A DNA stretch of 64,000 nt from CAWATZ01 sp963784995 (GTDB lineage Bacteria; Planctomycetota; Planctomycetia; Gemmatales; Gemmataceae): positions 372,001 through 436,000 of the forward strand of contig CAWATZ010000024.1 of the NCBI GenBank assembly GCA_963784995.1, read 5' to 3'. The notes under the pieces are model-generated. The model did not search any database and was not told where the DNA came from. It worked only from the letters and a program-made list of their open reading frames with translations. The first letter of the stretch is position 1, and each line of letters begins with the position of its first letter. The position numbers and the translations under genes were made by a program. This document shows positions 10,344 to 19,780 of this stretch, piece after piece.

Positions 10344-10680
10344 CGCGTTACTCCTTCGGAATCAGAACACGAGAGAAGTCCTGATTCGCTGAGGCACCAG
10401 ACCAGCTTACACCAGCGTTGTGCGTTGTCCACAGTCCACTTTGGGAGATCCGGGTGCGTTCCTTTTGCCCGGTCGGGCCTGCGGTTGGTGACAGCCAGGC
10501 CGCTAGCGGCGCCGTTTGCTTTCGGCGCCTGTCGCTCAAAGGAAACCAATGGCGTCTTCCGGCAGTCCGCAAATCGCGTCTGGTTGACGCTATCAAAGAA
10601 GGTCGCCTACGCTCTCTGCACGACGCTATCCGCCAGCTTCTGCGCGGTGACTTCCTCCGCCCCAGGTGATGTCCATGCGG
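10344..10680. other. Gap with no recognisable gene
   Basis: This stretch between hicB and the Imm1-like gene has open frames on both strands (for example minus 10340-10549). None has a ribosome site or a conserved motif I can identify. The hicB promoter presumably lies here. Confidence 0.4.
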
Positions 10681-11100
10681 TCAAGCGCTCGTCCAACCAA
10701 GGTCCTCAACGAGACGCCCCTCGAACGCGAATGCTTCAGCCGCGATCAGGACATCCACCCGATTGGCGAACATGGCCTTGGGTCCACACACGCGCTGCCC
10801 TCCGGCAATGAGTTCGACCGGCTCCTCTGGGTGCGGCCAATCACTGAAGAGGTTGATCCATCCGGCATGCGGGCCGAGCCTTGCCGAGACGAGATAATAG
10901 CCATTTCCGCCATTGATCACGAGGACGCTTGCCAGGCCGCGGTTGTGAATCGACAGTTCCGTGCATTTCTCACCATCCAAGGACAAAATCATGGCCTCGA
11001 TCTCAGACCACGTCCATTCGCGGCTTTCGTCCCCGTCGACGTAGGGAGCAAACAGGGGGTGCCTCCTTTCCCAAACCCGCTGGTTCAGCAGCCGGCTCAC
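10681..11100 (-). CDS. Imm1-like immunity protein
   Basis: A protein of about 139 residues resembling the Imm1 immunity family of polymorphic toxin systems. The Trp-led helix WTWSEIEAMILSLDG is followed by ELSIHNRGLASVLVINGGNG, a beta strand ending in a Gly-rich turn, then LVSARLGPHAGW. Imm1 proteins protect cells from nuclease or deaminase toxins. No toxin gene is visible nearby, so it would be an orphan immunity gene. The start is uncertain: the GTG at 11100 is used, but a GGAGG further in precedes a non-standard start, and the open frame continues upstream to 11772 antisense to the next gene. Confidence 0.6.
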   Translation of the reverse strand: MSRLLNQRVWERRHPLFAPYVDGDESREWTWSEIEAMILSLDGEKCTELSIHNRGLASVLVINGGNGYYLVSARLGPHAGWINLFSDWPHPEEPVELIAGGQRVCGPKAMFANRVDVLIAAEAFAFEGRLVEDLGWTSA

Positions 11101-11309
11101 GTGGGCGTGCCTGTGAACTCGGCAAGCCTCATTCGCGCGGCCCGTCTGGTGCTTCGCCTCCTTGGGCGGTTTGCTCACTCCAATCCCGGCGCAGCGCGTG
11201 ACAATGTCCGCCAGGAAACCAATGTTGTTGCTCCTGCGCCGGTGGAGTCCGACGTCGGCGCAATCCTGCTGGAACGTATTGCGAGAGGCAGTGAAAGGGA
11301 GGCTGGAGT

Positions 11310-13622
11310 ATGAACGCGGCACGATGGCTGGCGCTGGCTTTCCTGGGCGTGGCGGCGCTGGCGCCGGCTGGGGAGAAACCGGCCGCGCAGCTCGATCAGT
11401 GCGGCGATCCATTGCCCGAGGGAGCGGTCGCCCGGCTGGGGAGTCTCCGCTTACGAGGGCAGCTCGCCTGGTGTCTTGCCTTCTCTCGCGACGGCAAGAT
11501 CCTGGCGGCGGGTGGGTCGGACAGGAAGGTCTGCCTCTGGGACACGGCCACCGGGCGAGAGTCGCTCCGCTGCCAGGGCAACCAGCTCGGTCAGGTCGAA
11601 CGCGTTGCCTTGTCTGGGGACGGCGGCATGCTGGCCACGCTGGATGTGGACCGGGCCATCCGCTTGTGGGACGCCCGGACTGGCAAGCACCTCCGGAAGA
11701 TCGACGTGGCCGGCGGGCGCATCGCTCCTTCGACTCCCTGCGTCTTTGCCTTCTCGCCTGAGGGACAAACACTCTACGCCGGTCCTGCCGGTTCCGTCCA
11801 GGCGTTTGCCGTGATGGAGGGAAAGGCCGTGGCGCTGCCAGCCGCTCCGGAGCGGGGGTTACTCATCGATGCCCTCTCCCCTGACGGCGCGACAGCAGTA
11901 TCCGCAGGGGATGGCGGGCGTCTGGTCGTCTGGGAAGTGCAAAGCAGCAAGATCGTTGCAGAGGTTGTCGGTCCCAGACCCCGAGGGTTACTCGCCCTGT
12001 CTCCGGACGCCCGCCGCCTGGCCGTCGCGACAGCAGACACCGAGCCAGCCGTTGTGGTGTTCGACCTCGGCACCGGCAAGGAGTTGTGCCGCTGCCAGGG
12101 ACACCTGAGCGAGGTGACGGCGCTGGCGTTCGCACCGGACGGCAAGAGTCTGGTCACCGGCTCTTTCGATCTGACTACCCGTCTTTGGGACGCGGAGACG
12201 GGCCGACAGCGCTGGTCGTACACCGCCTTCAAGGCCTGGTTCGGCTGGGTCAGCGTTGTGTTTGCGCCGGACGGCAAGACGGTGGCTGCCGTCGGCTGGG
12301 ACGGCAATGTCCGCTTGCTGGATGCGGCCACGGGCAAGATACGGCATCCCGTCCCCGGTCATCTTGCCGGGGTGTGTCCCCTGGTGATCTCTCCGGATGG
12401 TAAGACTGTCTTCACGTCCTCCAACGACCAATCGCTGCGCCAGTGGGAGGTCGAGACCGGCAAGGAGGTTTGTATCCTCAAACGACCAGGCGGCGACACG
12501 TACGACCGGAAGCGGCGGCAGATCGTTCATGCCGACGACTGGGTCTATCACCTGCACCTGACGCCGGACGGCAAGTCGCTCGCTGTCGTGGGGAGCCAGG
12601 GAGTCCGCAGGTGGGCCCTGGGCGATCCCGTTCAGCCTCGGGCCGGCGACCTGATCAAGGGCTTCCGGGCAACCCTCTCGGCGAATGGCCAAGTGCTGGC
12701 AACCCTGGACAAGCGATTGCGATTCCTGGACTACCGCACCGGGAAGTTGCTCCGAGAGGCGGAAGGGCCGCGGGACGGCTCGCTGCTCTGTTTCTCTCCG
12801 GACGGCAAGACCCTGGCGATCGGCTGCCAGAAGGAAGTGATCCGGCTTTACGACGCGCGGACCCTGGAGGAGAGAGCCGTCCTCCGCGGCGGCGGGGTCC
12901 AGGCTATCACCCGGATGGTTTTCTCCCCGGACAGCCAATTGCTCGCCTCCAGCGGGATGGACTGGCGCGTCCAGGTGTGGGAAGTCGCTTCCGGACAGTT
13001 GCGGCGGCAAATCCTCCGGAAGGAGAGCATGATGGATGCCATTGCCTTCAGTGGCTCCGGCCGCTACCTGGCCCTTGGCGGGATGGATCGAACCATTTCT
13101 CTCCATGACCTCGCCACGGGCCGGACCGTCCCCACGTTTCGAGGACACAACGGGGATATTTTGTGTCTGGGCTTCACTCCCGACGGCCGCCGGCTTATCT
13201 CGGGCAGTGCCGACATGACAGCATTGGTGTGGGACCTGCAAGCGGTGCTGGATAGGGGTCCGAGACTGGCGGAGCAGATCGCCCGGCTGGTGAAGCGCCT
13301 GGACAGCGACTCGTTTCCCGAGCGGGAGAAGGCCAGCACGGCTCTGGCGGAACTGGGCGAGGATGCCGCGGAGGCGCTGCGCAAGGTCCTGGAGGGCAAC
13401 CCCTCTCCGGAGGTCCGGCGGCGGGCCGAGGATTTGCTGGATCGGCTCAAGGCCAAGGGGCCGTCGCCGGAACGCCTGCGCGAGCTGAGGGCGCTGCAAG
13501 TGCTGGAGTGGATCGGCACTCCCCCGGCGCGGCGTGTCCTCGAGGCCTTGGCCGGCGGGGCACCGGAAGCGGAACGGACCCGGTTGGCAGTGGGGGCTTT
13601 GGCACGCTTGAAAAGACGGTGA
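11310..13622 (+). CDS. Secreted WD40 beta-propeller protein with C-terminal HEAT-like helices
   Basis: A 770-residue exported protein. Residues 1-21 form a signal peptide (MNAARWLALAFLGVAALAPA). At least 11 WD40 blades follow, ending in motifs such as VCLWDTATG, TRLWDAETG, VQVWEVASG and ALVWDLQAV, enough for one or two propellers. From about residue 650, helical repeats start with RLVKRLDSDSFPEREKA, a planctomycete segment resembling HEAT repeats. GGAGG precedes the ATG at 11310. No enzymatic domain is seen, so a scaffold role in the periplasm is likely. Confidence 0.85.
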   Translation: MNAARWLALAFLGVAALAPAGEKPAAQLDQCGDPLPEGAVARLGSLRLRGQLAWCLAFSRDGKILAAGGSDRKVCLWDTATGRESLRCQGNQLGQVERVALSGDGGMLATLDVDRAIRLWDARTGKHLRKIDVAGGRIAPSTPCVFAFSPEGQTLYAGPAGSVQAFAVMEGKAVALPAAPERGLLIDALSPDGATAVSAGDGGRLVVWEVQSSKIVAEVVGPRPRGLLALSPDARRLAVATADTEPAVVVFDLGTGKELCRCQGHLSEVTALAFAPDGKSLVTGSFDLTTRLWDAETGRQRWSYTAFKAWFGWVSVVFAPDGKTVAAVGWDGNVRLLDAATGKIRHPVPGHLAGVCPLVISPDGKTVFTSSNDQSLRQWEVETGKEVCILKRPGGDTYDRKRRQIVHADDWVYHLHLTPDGKSLAVVGSQGVRRWALGDPVQPRAGDLIKGFRATLSANGQVLATLDKRLRFLDYRTGKLLREAEGPRDGSLLCFSPDGKTLAIGCQKEVIRLYDARTLEERAVLRGGGVQAITRMVFSPDSQLLASSGMDWRVQVWEVASGQLRRQILRKESMMDAIAFSGSGRYLALGGMDRTISLHDLATGRTVPTFRGHNGDILCLGFTPDGRRLISGSADMTALVWDLQAVLDRGPRLAEQIARLVKRLDSDSFPEREKASTALAELGEDAAEALRKVLEGNPSPEVRRRAEDLLDRLKAKGPSPERLRELRALQVLEWIGTPPARRVLEALAGGAPEAERTRLAVGALARLKRR

Positions 13623-13626
13623 GCCG

Positions 13627-14067
13627 GTGAGCCCGAGCGAGAAATTGTTGTTGACGTCGTTCTCCGAAGCAGGGACACTCTTGTTGTTGGGCATCTGCAA
13701 ACGGACCAGCGGGATTGAAGCAATGAGTGAGTTGGCTTTCTTTGCGATCTGGATGCCGCGGATGGCGCTGCAAGAGCGGCTCTTTCTGGCGGCCGTGACC
13801 TGCCTGCTCTGTGCGCTACTCTCGGTTCGCTCACGCTCGAAAAACCGGATCGAACTCCGCGCGGCACTGAGCTATGGAGCGGCTGCATTCCTGGTCGTTC
13901 TCTGGTGGGCGGCCGAGCATTGGCTCAATCCGAGCTACTGGGAGCGAAAGGGCGAGTTGAGCCTTATCATCGGCGGCGTTTGCGGTTGCCTCGCGCCGTT
14001 TCTTCCGCTAACGGACAGGCCTAACCGGACTGTCGATCCGGGCGATTCGTCAGAAGAGCTACCATGA
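13627..14067 (+). CDS. Small membrane protein, unknown function
   Basis: Up to 146 residues from the GTG at 13627; an internal ATG at 13723 is an alternative start with no clear ribosome site. Three hydrophobic helices are visible (around LFLAAVTCLLCALLSV, ALSYGAAAFLVVLWWAAEHW and LSLIIGGVCGCLAPFLPL). It follows the WD40 gene by 4 bp and overlaps the metallopeptidase gene by 4 bp (ATGA), so it is probably translated from a shared mRNA. No family was recognised. Confidence 0.6.
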   Translation: MSPSEKLLLTSFSEAGTLLLLGICKRTSGIEAMSELAFFAIWMPRMALQERLFLAAVTCLLCALLSVRSRSKNRIELRAALSYGAAAFLVVLWWAAEHWLNPSYWERKGELSLIIGGVCGCLAPFLPLTDRPNRTVDPGDSSEELP

Positions 14068-14468
14068 AACCAATGTCGCTGCGCCGCTTCGGCCGGATCG
14101 TCTCCGAGGTGATGCAATCCCTGCCCGAGGAGTTCTACCAGTATCTCGACAACGTCGTTGTCGACGTCGAGGAGGAACCGGATCGCAAGACCCTCCTCAA
14201 GGCCGGCCTGACGGAAGAGGAGATCGCCGCGGGCGAATCCCTCTTTGGTCTGTTCGATCCGCTGGAGCTGCCGTCGCCATTCGCCGGCGACCACGTCCAC
14301 ACCGACGACATGCTGCACCGGCTGGTGATCTTCAAGAAGCCGCTGGAAGAGGAGTTCCCCGATCGGAAGGAGCTGCAAAGCGAGATCCGCAAGACGGTCA
14401 TTCACGAACTGGCCCACCACTTTGGCTGGACCGACCGCGATCTGGAACGGTGGACAACAGTGTATTGA
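14064..14468 (+). CDS. Zincin-like metallopeptidase (DUF1025-like)
   Basis: A 134-residue protein matching the small zincin family once called DUF1025. The zinc motif HELAHHFG is at residues 114-121, preceded by KTVI, and a downstream acidic turn DRDLERW is present. The upstream half carries typical segments (SLPEEFYQYLDNVVVDVEE and LFGLFDPLELPSP). Length agrees with the family. It is cytosolic, with no signal peptide. Its start overlaps the previous gene by ATGA, implying translational coupling. The substrate is unknown. Confidence 0.85.
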   Translation: MKPMSLRRFGRIVSEVMQSLPEEFYQYLDNVVVDVEEEPDRKTLLKAGLTEEEIAAGESLFGLFDPLELPSPFAGDHVHTDDMLHRLVIFKKPLEEEFPDRKELQSEIRKTVIHELAHHFGWTDRDLERWTTVY

Positions 14469-14513
14469 ACCGGGTATCCCACCAATGACCCTGCACCCCA
14501 ACTGAGGAAGAAG

Positions 14514-15341
14514 ATGGCCACGAACTCTCAGACCGAGTACCGCTACAACCGTCTCACCTGGCCGGAAATGAATGACGCCATCGCCGCCCAGAAGCTCGTC
14601 ATCCTCCCCACCGCCTCCACCGAACAGCACGGCAAGCACTTGCCGCTGGACGTGGACACGTTCCTGTGCGAATCGGTCTGTCTGGAGGTCGGCCGGCGCG
14701 CCGCCGACCAGATGCTGGTGCTGCCGCCCATCGCTTACGGGCTGAACCTGCACCACATCGACTTTCCAGGCACCATTCACGTGGAGCCGGAGACCTTCAT
14801 CGCCTTCTGTCTGAACATCACCAAGAGCGTCGCCTACCACGGCTTCCAGAAGATCCTGATCGTCAACGGCCACGGCTCCAACACGCCGCTGATCGACCTG
14901 GTGGCCCGCAAGACGGTGCTGGAGACGCAATCCCTCTGCTTCGCCACCGGCTACTTCAGCTTCCTGCTCCAGGCGTTCGAGCCGATCCGCGAATCCAAGG
15001 TGATGGCCCACGCCGACGAGTTCGAGACCTCGCTCTACCTGCACCTGGCCCCGGAACGGGTGCGAATGGACCTGGCCGTCAAGGACGACGACCGGATGGG
15101 CCAGTTTGTCAGCAGCGACAGCACGCGCAACTACCCGGTGCGCTTCAACGATTACTGGGGCCGCTGGACCCGGACGGGGGTCCACGGCGACCCCACCAAG
15201 GCCACCGCCGAGAAGGGGCGCATCCTCTTCGAGGCCGCAGTCAACGGCCTGCTGGAGCTGGTCAGCGAGCTGCGGGCCTGGCCCATCGCCGAGAGGCAGG
15301 ACATGCACCGGCAGCCGGTCCAGAAGAACATTCGCTGGTAA
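14514..15341 (+). CDS. Creatininase family protein
   Basis: A 275-residue member of the creatininase (creatinine amidohydrolase) family. Metal-ligand motifs are present: TASTEQHGKHLPLDVD near the start, NGHGSN in the middle, and HADEFETSLYL, with the acidic residue expected after the His. Family members hydrolyse cyclic amides or trim peptides in cofactor pathways (for example MftE); sequence alone does not decide which. AGGAAGA precedes the ATG at 14514. A 45-bp gap separates it from the metallopeptidase gene, so cotranscription is likely. Its C-terminus matches the family length. Confidence 0.9.
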   Translation: MATNSQTEYRYNRLTWPEMNDAIAAQKLVILPTASTEQHGKHLPLDVDTFLCESVCLEVGRRAADQMLVLPPIAYGLNLHHIDFPGTIHVEPETFIAFCLNITKSVAYHGFQKILIVNGHGSNTPLIDLVARKTVLETQSLCFATGYFSFLLQAFEPIRESKVMAHADEFETSLYLHLAPERVRMDLAVKDDDRMGQFVSSDSTRNYPVRFNDYWGRWTRTGVHGDPTKATAEKGRILFEAAVNGLLELVSELRAWPIAERQDMHRQPVQKNIRW

Positions 15342-15346
15342 CCTCG

Positions 15347-15412
15347 GAAGGATGAAGGATGAAGGATGAGTCAGAAGTCGTGTCTTGATTCATCCTTCAT
15401 CCTTCATCCTTC
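15347..15412. repeat. Inverted repeat built from ggatgaa heptamers
   Basis: Each arm (15347-15369 and 15390-15412, 23 bp, perfect) consists of three ggatgaa units or their complement. The spacer is 20 nt. It lies just after the creatininase stop. The rest of the gap up to 15714 has no gene that I can support, but 15510-15565 shares a motif (ctggcgtg-tggcggtgtcg, then ggcaagcac-gacac) with the MITE-like element at 34.7-35.0 kb. Confidence 0.75.
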
Positions 15413-15714
15413 TGGGGCCCATTCTGGTCATTGGCGACCGCGTTCCTCGGCAGTCGGGCCGCGGCGGGTGGGATTGCCCTTTGCGTGCCCGTGCATGACA
15501 CCGTGTGATGCTGGCGTGCTGGCGGTGTCGGTCTAACTGTCACCCGTCCGGCAAGCACGGACACACACCGTCGTTCCCTGACATCACCGCCAACCGTCCG
15601 GCTTACTTGGCGAGGTCGCTTCCCTGGCGGCCTCGCGCCGACGCCTGGACTTCTTCGCGTTCCCCGCCCGCGAAACTGCCTTCGGACTCGCAACTCGCCC
15701 CTGTACAATCCAGC

Positions 15715-16458
15715 ATGCGCAACATCCGCCTGACGCTCAGTTACGACGGCACCGACTTCCACGGCTGGCAGACCCAGCCGGGCTTTCGCACGGTCCAGGA
15801 AGTCCTGGAAGAGGCCCTGTCGCGCCTGACCAATGGCCAGCGCGTCCGCGTCAACGCCAGCGGCCGGACCGACACCGGCGTGCATGCCGTCGGCCAGGTC
15901 GCCAACGCCTACGTGGACACGCGCGTGCCGATCCACGCCCTGGCCAGGGCGATCAACGCCCATCTGCCCGAGGACGTCATCGTCCGCGAGGTTGCGGAGG
16001 CGCCGCAGTCCTTCGACGCCAACCGCGATGCCGTCCGCAAGCTGTATCGCTACGTCATCCAGGATGGGTCGATCCCGGACCTGTTCATGCGGCGCTACTG
16101 CCATCACTGCCGCTATCCGCTGGACGTGGCGGTGATGGCCCGGGCGGCGGAACCGCTCCGCGGCCGGCACGACTTCCACAGCTTCGAGACCGACTGGCCC
16201 AATCGGCTCTCCAGCGTGCGGACCATTACCCACCTGAGCGTCAACCGGATGGGGCAATGGATCTGGATCGACGTGGAGGCCGACGGTTTCCTGTATAACA
16301 TGGTGCGGGCCATCGCCGGGACGCTCATCAACGTCGGCCGGGGGTACTGGCCCGAAAGCGAGATGGCCCGCATCCTCCAGGCCGAGGACCGCACCCAGGC
16401 CGGCCCCACCGCCCCGGCGAAGGGCCTGTTCCTGATGCGGGTCACCTACGAAAAGTAG
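15715..16458 (+). CDS. truA: tRNA pseudouridine(38-40) synthase TruA
   Basis: TruA isomerises uridines 38-40 in the tRNA anticodon stem-loop. The 247-residue protein begins MRNIRLTLSYDGTDFHGWQ. The longer frame to 15505 is rejected because homology starts at this ATG. The catalytic Asp is D53 in GRTDTGVHAVGQV. Other family features are the ANRDAVRKLYRYVI strand, SFETDWPNRLSSVRTI, and FLYNMVRAIAGTLINVGRG near the C-terminus. Length is normal. The stop codon lies inside the left arm of an inverted repeat (16455-16513), so the end of the mRNA can form a hairpin before aroA. Confidence 0.95.
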   Translation: MRNIRLTLSYDGTDFHGWQTQPGFRTVQEVLEEALSRLTNGQRVRVNASGRTDTGVHAVGQVANAYVDTRVPIHALARAINAHLPEDVIVREVAEAPQSFDANRDAVRKLYRYVIQDGSIPDLFMRRYCHHCRYPLDVAVMARAAEPLRGRHDFHSFETDWPNRLSSVRTITHLSVNRMGQWIWIDVEADGFLYNMVRAIAGTLINVGRGYWPESEMARILQAEDRTQAGPTAPAKGLFLMRVTYEK

Positions 16459-16513
16459 GTCAGGCTTTCCAGCCTGACTGCCGAACCGTGTCAGGCTGGA
16501 AAGCCTGACCTAC
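16455..16513. repeat. Inverted repeat, family A copy 2
   Basis: Perfect 24-bp arms (16455-16478 and 16490-16513) are identical to those at 2667-2725; only the 11-nt spacer differs. The left arm contains the truA stop codon and the right arm ends 5 bp before the first possible aroA ATG. The hairpin could therefore influence truA termination or aroA translation. Confidence 0.9.
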
Positions 16514-16518
16514 GAGCG

Positions 16519-17846
16519 ATGAATGCCATGAGCGATCTTCCCGCTTACCCCGAAACGCTGGCCATCGAGCCGCTGGCCCGGCCGCCGCACTGCACCTGCC
16601 GCGTGCCCGGTTCCAAGAGCCTGACCAACCGGGCCCTGGTCCTGGCCGCTCTCACCAGCGCCGGTCGGGAGTGCGAACTCCGCGGCGTCCTGCACAGCGA
16701 GGACACCGTGGTCTGCGTCAACGCACTGCGGGCCCTCGGCTACCGCGTCCAGGCCGACTGGGATCGCTGTGTCCTGCGCGTCGGCCGGGATGATCCGGCG
16801 CGCTGATCCCCGCGGCCGAGGCCGACCTGTTCGTGGCCAACTCCGGGACCACCATGCGCTTCCTGACCGCGCTGGTGAGCTTGGGACGCGGCAAATATCG
16901 CCTTGATGGCGTGCCACGCATGCGGGAACGTCCGATCGAGGATTTGCTCGCCGGGCTGCGGCAGCTGGGGATCAACGCCGTCAGCGAGCCCGGGACCGAC
17001 TGTCCGCCGGTGCGGATTGAGACGGACGGGCTGAAGGGTGGCCGAGCCACGCTCAAGGGCGACGTCAGCAGTCAATTCCTGAGCGGGCTGCTGCTGGCCT
17101 GCCCCTTCGCGGAGGGTGACACGCTGCTGGAGGTGGAGGGGACGCTCGTTTCGGTGCCGTACGTCTCGATGACGGTGGAGATGATGCGGCGCTGGGGGCT
17201 GCGGGTCGATGTCGAGGGCTGGCAGCGCTTCCGCATCCCGGGCCGGCAGCGTTCCGGGACGCGCTTCTACGCCATCGAGCCGGACGCCTCGGCAGCAAGC
17301 TATTTCTGGGCGGCGGCGGCCATCACCGGCGGCGAGGTGCGCATCAACGACCTGACCCGGCGCAGCCTGCAAGGTGACGTCCGCTTTGTCGATCTGCTCG
17401 GCCAGATGGGCTGCCAGGTGATCGAGGGCCACACCGGCCTCGGCGTCCGTGGCGGACCGCTGCACGGCATCGACGCCGACATGAACGACATTAGCGATAC
17501 GGTAATGACGCTGGCCGCCGTCGCCTGCTTCGCCGAGGGGCCGACGACCATCCGCAACGTCGCCCACGTCCGCCACAAGGAGACGGACCGCCTTCTCGCC
17601 CTGGCGACGGAGTTGCGTCGGGCGGGGGCCGAGGTGGAGGAACGCGCGGACGGCTTGACCATCACGCCCCGGCCCTTGCGTGCGGCCTCGTTCCAGACGT
17701 ACAATGACCACCGGATGGCCATGAGCCTGGCTCTGCTGGGACTGAGAATCCCGGGCATCGTCATCGAGGACCCCGGCTGTGTGGCCAAGACCTATCCGAA
17801 CTTTTTCGCCGACCTGGAACAGCTCCGCCGAGGGCCCCGACCATGA
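16519..17846 (+). CDS. aroA: 3-phosphoshikimate 1-carboxyvinyltransferase (EPSP synthase), frameshifted
   Basis: EPSP synthase joins shikimate-3-phosphate and phosphoenolpyruvate in the sixth step of the shikimate pathway. The start is the ATG at 16519 or 16528. Conserved motifs are CRVPGSKSLTNRALVLAAL, LFVANSGTTMRFL, SSQFLSGLLLACP, RHKETDRL and NDHRMAMSLALLG; the protein ends DPGCVAKTYPNFF. The frame breaks at about 16800: the first frame stops at 16806, while ALIPAAEADLFVANSG continues it in another frame. The break is in a gcgcgc stretch, so a small indel or assembly error is likely in an essential gene. Total length of about 440 residues fits the family. It overlaps the next gene by ATGA. 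Confidence 0.9.
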
Positions 17847-19768
17847 CCGCTCGAACGCTTTGCTTGCACGTCCTGCTGGCGGCCATCCTGCAGCCCGGCT
17901 CCGTCTGGGCCGCCCTCGATCCGGAGACGAAGAAGCCCTACCAGCTGGAGGTGGTGCTGCACCTGAACAAGCAGCGCTCCTTGACCGAGGTGTTTCGCGA
18001 GCAGGTGGAGCGCGAACTGGGCGACAGCTTGCAGGACGCCCTGGGCGAACTGGCCCGGGTCAAGGTGGTGTCGAAACATCCCCGGCTGGCCGACGTCCTG
18101 AGCAAGGGCCTGCAGCGCGGCCTGGATGAGTGGCGCGACCGCTCGCCGGTCAAGACGCACTTTGTGCTGATCGATTATTCGGGAGAGCAGTACGTAATCC
18201 AGGCCCGGCAGCACGACGGGCTGACGGGCCTGTCCAGTCCGGTGGCGCGGCAGCAGCGGACCCTCTTCCGGCAGCTGGTGGCCAAGACGGCGGCCCTGCT
18301 GGTGGCCGAGGACTTCGGGCTGGTGGGCACGGTGCGGCTGCCGGCCAATCCGAACGAGGTCAAGGTCGATCTCAAAGGGGCAGACCTGGGAGTGCCGCTC
18401 AAACCGTGGATCAAGCCGGGAGAGGTCTTTGTCGTGGTGCAGGTCCCGGTGGGCAATGGGCCGTGCGCTCAACTCCCCTGGACGGTCCTGCAAGTGCAGA
18501 AGCTCCCTGGCGAGGATGGACCGGAATGCATTTGCCGGCTGTATGCTCCCGGCAGGCCCGAGCTGAAAATGACGCCCCAGACGGCGGGCTATCGCTGCCT
18601 CAAGGTCGCCACCGGCAAGTTCCCGCTGCGCGTGCAGCTGATGAACGTCAAGGAGAAGCCGGTGGCCCCGGTCGAGGGAGTGCTGGTGCTGGGATACAAG
18701 GTCCGCCGTCAGGGCTTTACCGGCGAGGAGCAGACCCTGTTCAGCTCCACGCTGCAAGAAGGCGTGATTGACACGGCGAAACGGCAAGAGCCGGCCCTGT
18801 TCGATCACCTGGCCTTCTTGACGGTGGAACTGGTCGGCGGCAAGCAGGCCAACGTGCCGGTGCCGCTGGTCGGCGAACAGGTAGTCCAGGTGCCGCTCTC
18901 CGTCAGCACGGACTCGAACATCGACCAGGTCCGCTTCCGCGCCGACGGCTGGACCCGGGCCGTGGCCGAGAGCCTGCAAGTGCAGAACCATCTGATGACG
19001 GAGGTCCTCGCCCTGTCCAAACAGCAGGACCAGCTGGCCCAGGCCATGACCAAGAGCCGCGAGGCGATCCAGCGCACCGAGGAAGACGTCAAGCGGCTGA
19101 AAAGTGAGCGGACCGAACTGCTCAAGGAGGCCAATGACCTTGGCGTCAGCAGGCCCAATCTCACCGCCTCCGAGGAGCGGCTCAAGAAGATCGAGGCGGG
19201 AAAAGAAGAGCTGGCCAGGTTCCTGGCCCAGCTGGAGAAGAATGACAAGGAGATCAACGATCCACAGCGGAAGAAATGGCTCAACGAACTGGAGCGTGCC
19301 CGCTTGCTGGTCAAGGAGGCCGAGGTGGCCCAGGCGCTGGAAATCTACGAGCAGGTGGTCAAGGGACTGAACTCCCCCGCGGTCAAGGAGGAGATGGAGC
19401 AGCTGAAAAAGGACTGGGAGCCCCGCGACGAGAAACACCGCAAGGCCCGGCAATTCATCTGGGAGGAGTGGTCCAAACCGCTCAGCGCCGTCCAGCTGGC
19501 CGAGCTGATGAAGGAGACCAACGAGCCCAACGCCCGAGCAGTGCTGAAGGAATGCGAGAGCGTGCGCGACCTGTTCGGTCTCAAGAAGCTGCTGGACGTG
19601 ACCGTCAATCACAGCGGCCGGCTGCTGGAGGAGCTGGGCAAGCTCAACGCGATCAACGTCGATGACGAACGGAAGATCGAGGAGATCAAGGACGCCAACG
19701 GCAAGCTGGAGAAGCTGGCCCAGGAGGCCAACGTCAGCCTGCAGCAGCTGGCGTCAGACAAGAAATAG
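17843..19768 (+). CDS. Secreted coiled-coil protein, planctomycete-type unknown
   Basis: A 641-residue exported protein of no family that I can name. A signal peptide covers residues 1-24 (ending GSVWA). The first half is a mixed alpha/beta region with strands such as THFVLIDYSGEQYVIQAR. From about residue 385 to the end it is a long charged helix with coiled-coil character (LSKQQDQLAQAMTKSREAIQ and KKIEAGKEELARFLAQLEK). Its start overlaps the aroA stop by 4 nt, so translation is probably coupled to aroA although the functions look unrelated. It may be an envelope structural protein. Confidence 0.8.
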   Translation: MTARTLCLHVLLAAILQPGSVWAALDPETKKPYQLEVVLHLNKQRSLTEVFREQVERELGDSLQDALGELARVKVVSKHPRLADVLSKGLQRGLDEWRDRSPVKTHFVLIDYSGEQYVIQARQHDGLTGLSSPVARQQRTLFRQLVAKTAALLVAEDFGLVGTVRLPANPNEVKVDLKGADLGVPLKPWIKPGEVFVVVQVPVGNGPCAQLPWTVLQVQKLPGEDGPECICRLYAPGRPELKMTPQTAGYRCLKVATGKFPLRVQLMNVKEKPVAPVEGVLVLGYKVRRQGFTGEEQTLFSSTLQEGVIDTAKRQEPALFDHLAFLTVELVGGKQANVPVPLVGEQVVQVPLSVSTDSNIDQVRFRADGWTRAVAESLQVQNHLMTEVLALSKQQDQLAQAMTKSREAIQRTEEDVKRLKSERTELLKEANDLGVSRPNLTASEERLKKIEAGKEELARFLAQLEKNDKEINDPQRKKWLNELERARLLVKEAEVAQALEIYEQVVKGLNSPAVKEEMEQLKKDWEPRDEKHRKARQFIWEEWSKPLSAVQLAELMKETNEPNARAVLKECESVRDLFGLKKLLDVTVNHSGRLLEELGKLNAINVDDERKIEEIKDANGKLEKLAQEANVSLQQLASDKK

Positions 19769-19780
19769 GCCGACCACCCA

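Noticed and set aside
10666..11313. A 215-codon plus-strand gene opposite the Imm1-like gene
   Set aside because: No motif and no ribosome site; the opposite frame has the Imm1 pattern.
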